A stretch of 6,891 nt of DNA from JBBQKP01 sp038326995 (GTDB lineage: Bacteria; Planctomycetota; Phycisphaerae; Tepidisphaerales; Tepidisphaeraceae). The position numbers and the translations under genes are program-made. Below, piece by piece: positions 4,950-6,891 of the stretch. The notes under the pieces are model-generated. The model did no database searches. It saw only the letters and a program-made list of their open reading frames with translations, and was not told the DNA's origin. Numbering within the stretch: the first letter of the stretch is position 1; each line of letters opens with the position of its first letter. The stretch covers positions 1 to 6,891 of the forward strand of contig JBBQKP010000183.1 of assembly GCA_038326995.1 (NCBI GenBank). The letters are read 5' to 3'.

Positions 4950-5792
4950 ATGCACCCGACGCCCACAACTTCGCCGCTCTCGTCGGTGAAATCGCCGCTC
5001 GCTCCGATGGGCGAGATGTGTCATTACCCGGCGATTCCCGCGCCGTCGGCGGTGAACCTCGTGATGTTTCCCACGCACGATTGTCCTTACTTCGCGGGTC
5101 GATCCGCGACCTACCGGGGGTTCAGCGCCTCGCACATTGCGGGCTCTGCCTATCAGGATTTCATGGACGCGGGCTTTCGCCGCAGCGGGAAACTCGTCTA
5201 TCAACCCGTGTGCGCCGGTTGCCGCGATTGTCGGCAGATTCGCGTGCCGACGGCGGCGTTCAAGTACAGCCGCTCGCAGCGACGCGCCTGGAACAAAAAC
5301 CAGAACGACATCACGGTGTCGGTCGGCTCGCCCGAGTACAGCGAAGAAAAGTTTCAGCTCTACTCCAAGTACATTGCGCAGTGGCACGGCAATACCGATG
5401 ACAGCGAGCGATCACGCGAAGGGTTCGCCGAGTTCCTCTACAGCACGCCCGTCGGCACGGCCGAGTTCGTCTATCGCGAAAAACTCACGAACAAGCTTCT
5501 GGGCGTGGGCATATGCGACGCGTGTGAAAGGTCGATCAGCAGCGTGTATTTTTACTTCGACCCCGAACAGGCCGCGAGGTCGCTCGGAACCTTCAGCGCG
5601 CTCGTGGAAATCGAGACCGCGCACGCGCGAAACATTCCGTACTGGTATCCGGGTTTCTGGGTCAACAAGTGTGCCGCGATGGCGTACAAGACGAGCTTCA
5701 AGCCCTGTGAGATTCTTGGGCTCGACGGCATCTGGCGGCCGCTCGACGTGGAGACGGCCGCGTTGATGGAAGTCGATGAAGTTAGTAAATAA
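4950..5792 (+). CDS. bpt: Aspartate/glutamate leucyltransferase (Bpt/ATE family)
   Basis: Encodes 280 residues. This family transfers an amino acid (leucine in Bpt, arginine in eukaryotic ATE1) from charged tRNA to the N terminus of proteins, creating N-degrons that ClpS delivers to ClpAP. The N-terminal ATE domain shows DCPYFAGR (44-51), GFRRSGKLVYQPVC (75-88), the cysteine cluster C88-x2-C91-x2-C94 and SRSQRR (107-112). The C-terminal ATE domain (about 128-255) shows YFYFDP (200-205), RSLGTFS (210-216), WYPGFWV (232-238) and MAYKTSFKP (244-252). Residues 1-38 precede the family core and are Pro/Ser-rich; an ATG at 5007 (M20) is an alternative start, and neither start has a good ribosome binding site. 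Leucyl rather than arginyl specificity is assumed from bacterial orthologues and is not read from the sequence. No clpS or clpA is in the window. The gene ends 12 bases before a convergent gene. Confidence 0.9.
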   Translation: MHPTPTTSPLSSVKSPLAPMGEMCHYPAIPAPSAVNLVMFPTHDCPYFAGRSATYRGFSASHIAGSAYQDFMDAGFRRSGKLVYQPVCAGCRDCRQIRVPTAAFKYSRSQRRAWNKNQNDITVSVGSPEYSEEKFQLYSKYIAQWHGNTDDSERSREGFAEFLYSTPVGTAEFVYREKLTNKLLGVGICDACERSISSVYFYFDPEQAARSLGTFSALVEIETAHARNIPYWYPGFWVNKCAAMAYKTSFKPCEILGLDGIWRPLDVETAALMEVDEVSK

Positions 5793-5804
5793 ACTGCTGC
5801 CGCC

Positions 5805-6891
5805 CTACTTCACTCGCCATTGATACGCGTGCGGGTCGAAGGCCTTGGCGATGGATTTTCCGGTCTCGCGGCCGCTGATGGCGTTGAGCTTGCGGATGTA
5901 GTCCGCGTAAGCGGGATTGTTGGTGAAGCGATTGAAGGACTGCGTGCCGACGACGAAGAAAAGCCCGCTGTCGGATTGTGCCCACTTGGGAAGTGCCGAG
6001 GGAAACTCGACCGTGGCGGTGATGTTCGACTTGGCCAGCAGATCGACGACGGCCTGCGCCTCGGCCTGCGAGTCGTACGCCTGAATGATCACGTAATTGA
6101 GCCCGGAAATTCTGCCAGTGCCCCCGCCAGTGCCCTCGATAGCACGCTGGCTGGTGTTGCCGCTTGAGAGCGAGATCGCAGAGTCATTCGAGGACGCGTT
6201 TTGAGTCAGCCGGGCGCTCGCGCCGCGATCGGCAATGGACGCGACGGCATTGTTGGTATCGCTAGTTAAGTTGCCAGCGACACCGCTTCCACTCCTCAAA
6301 TCAAACACACCGGGATTGATTTTGCCGGCAAGAATCTCCGCCGCCGTCAGTCCGCCGACGTCGGTGACGGTTCTTGAACTGAGTGAGATGACGAGCGCGG
6401 TCAGACTCGTCACCGTGACGATTCCCACGCCCGAGGCGATGAGGGTGCGTCGATCGAGCCAGCTCGGCAGGCCCAGCAACTGAAGATCGGAAATACTTCG
6501 CACGGTGAGGAGACGTTTCCAGATCGGATCGGCCGGGTCGAACACTTGAGATGTCGGATCGGCTCCGCCGGCAGATGAGAGACGCGAGCGAGTTGATTCC
6601 GATCGCGATTCGCGCTTCGATCCTGAGCGTAGTTCCCATCGTGATTCGTAGTCGGCGGTCGGGTCGAACGAGTCGGGCCTGTCGAAGGACGTGGAAGAAT
6701 CAGATGCGACTTCCGTGCGGGCCGACTCGATTGTAAGTGATGTGTCGATGGATGAATCGTGCTCCACGCTCGCGACGGGGACAGTTCGTGCGGTGCGGCT
6801 CGCCCAGGCCTTGGGAAACACGCGGGCGGCGAATAACGCGGCAACCGATACAGTCGACTCGCGCTGTTTTGGCGGCGACTCGGTCGACGTC
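5805..6891 (-). CDS. Single-pass membrane protein with SPOR-like C-terminal domain, N terminus beyond window
   Basis: Reads on the minus strand from the right edge to TAG at 5805-5807, about 361 residues visible. The frame stays open upstream of the GTG at 6819-6821, so I treat the gene as partial; that GTG is an internal possibility. The N-terminal half (about 6460-6890) is rich in Ser, Arg, Asp and Glu and looks disordered and cytoplasmic. A hydrophobic helix, LIASGVGIVTVTSLTALVIS, maps to about 6375-6443 after a basic WLDRR stretch, suggesting a type II membrane protein. A Gly/Ser/Asn-rich linker follows, then a folded domain (about 5808-6104) starting LNYVIIQAYDSQAEAQAVVDLL, reminiscent of SPOR (YVxxxxYxxxxxAxxxxxxL), and ending HAYQWRVK. 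SPOR domains bind denuded peptidoglycan at division sites, but this match is loose and function is not assigned. It converges on bpt with a 12-base gap and no visible terminator. Confidence 0.75.
   Translation of the reverse strand, partial: TSTESPPKQRESTVSVAALFAARVFPKAWASRTARTVPVASVEHDSSIDTSLTIESARTEVASDSSTSFDRPDSFDPTADYESRWELRSGSKRESRSESTRSRLSSAGGADPTSQVFDPADPIWKRLLTVRSISDLQLLGLPSWLDRRTLIASGVGIVTVTSLTALVISLSSRTVTDVGGLTAAEILAGKINPGVFDLRSGSGVAGNLTSDTNNAVASIADRGASARLTQNASSNDSAISLSSGNTSQRAIEGTGGGTGRISGLNYVIIQAYDSQAEAQAVVDLLAKSNITATVEFPSALPKWAQSDSGLFFVVGTQSFNRFTNNPAYADYIRKLNAISGRETGKSIAKAFDPHAYQWRVK

Noticed and set aside
4539..5387. 282-codon frame on the - strand across glyA and bpt
   Set aside because: It overlaps two well-supported genes on the other strand and has a composition typical of antisense shadows (rich in Arg and Val).

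Overview
The window reads as GC-rich chromosomal DNA from a free-living bacterium. Protein wording (a DUF3891-type protein, a short [2Fe-2S]-type IlvD, a Bpt/ATE N-end-rule transferase and a membrane protein ending in a SPOR-like domain with a Tyr-Gln-Trp-Arg tail) best suggests Planctomycetota, possibly Phycisphaerae. This is an inference from family resemblance only. No mobile element, CRISPR array, tRNA or rRNA is visible.

Layout. Positions 1-575 (+) hold the C-terminal part of a DUF3891-type protein that enters from the left. It is followed by a MoaB/MogA-family molybdenum cofactor gene (607-1113, +). Next comes an unusual 617-base gap (1114-1730) with no convincing gene. It is dense in inverted repeats, including a three-way-junction-like fold (1347-1432), a compound stem-loop (1215-1271) and a hairpin followed by a T run (1544-1570). 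Then come ilvD (1740-3437, +), a 213-base gap with two stem-loops, glyA (3651-4889, +), and bpt (4950-5792, +). Only 12 bases after bpt, a gene on the opposite strand (5805-6891, -) ends convergently. It encodes a single-pass membrane protein whose N terminus lies beyond the right edge.

The genes look like separate housekeeping units rather than one pathway: cofactor synthesis (moaB), branched-chain amino acid synthesis (ilvD), one-carbon/glycine metabolism (glyA), N-degron tagging (bpt) and an envelope protein. glyA and bpt are close enough (60 bases) to be co-transcribed. moaB and glyA lack a clear Shine-Dalgarno sequence and carry a TATNNT-like hexamer just before the ATG, which hints at leaderless or near-leaderless transcripts.

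The part most worth a second look is the moaB-ilvD gap. It may encode a structured non-coding RNA or a long structured ilvD leader. This rests on base-pairing seen by eye, with no covariation or expression data.
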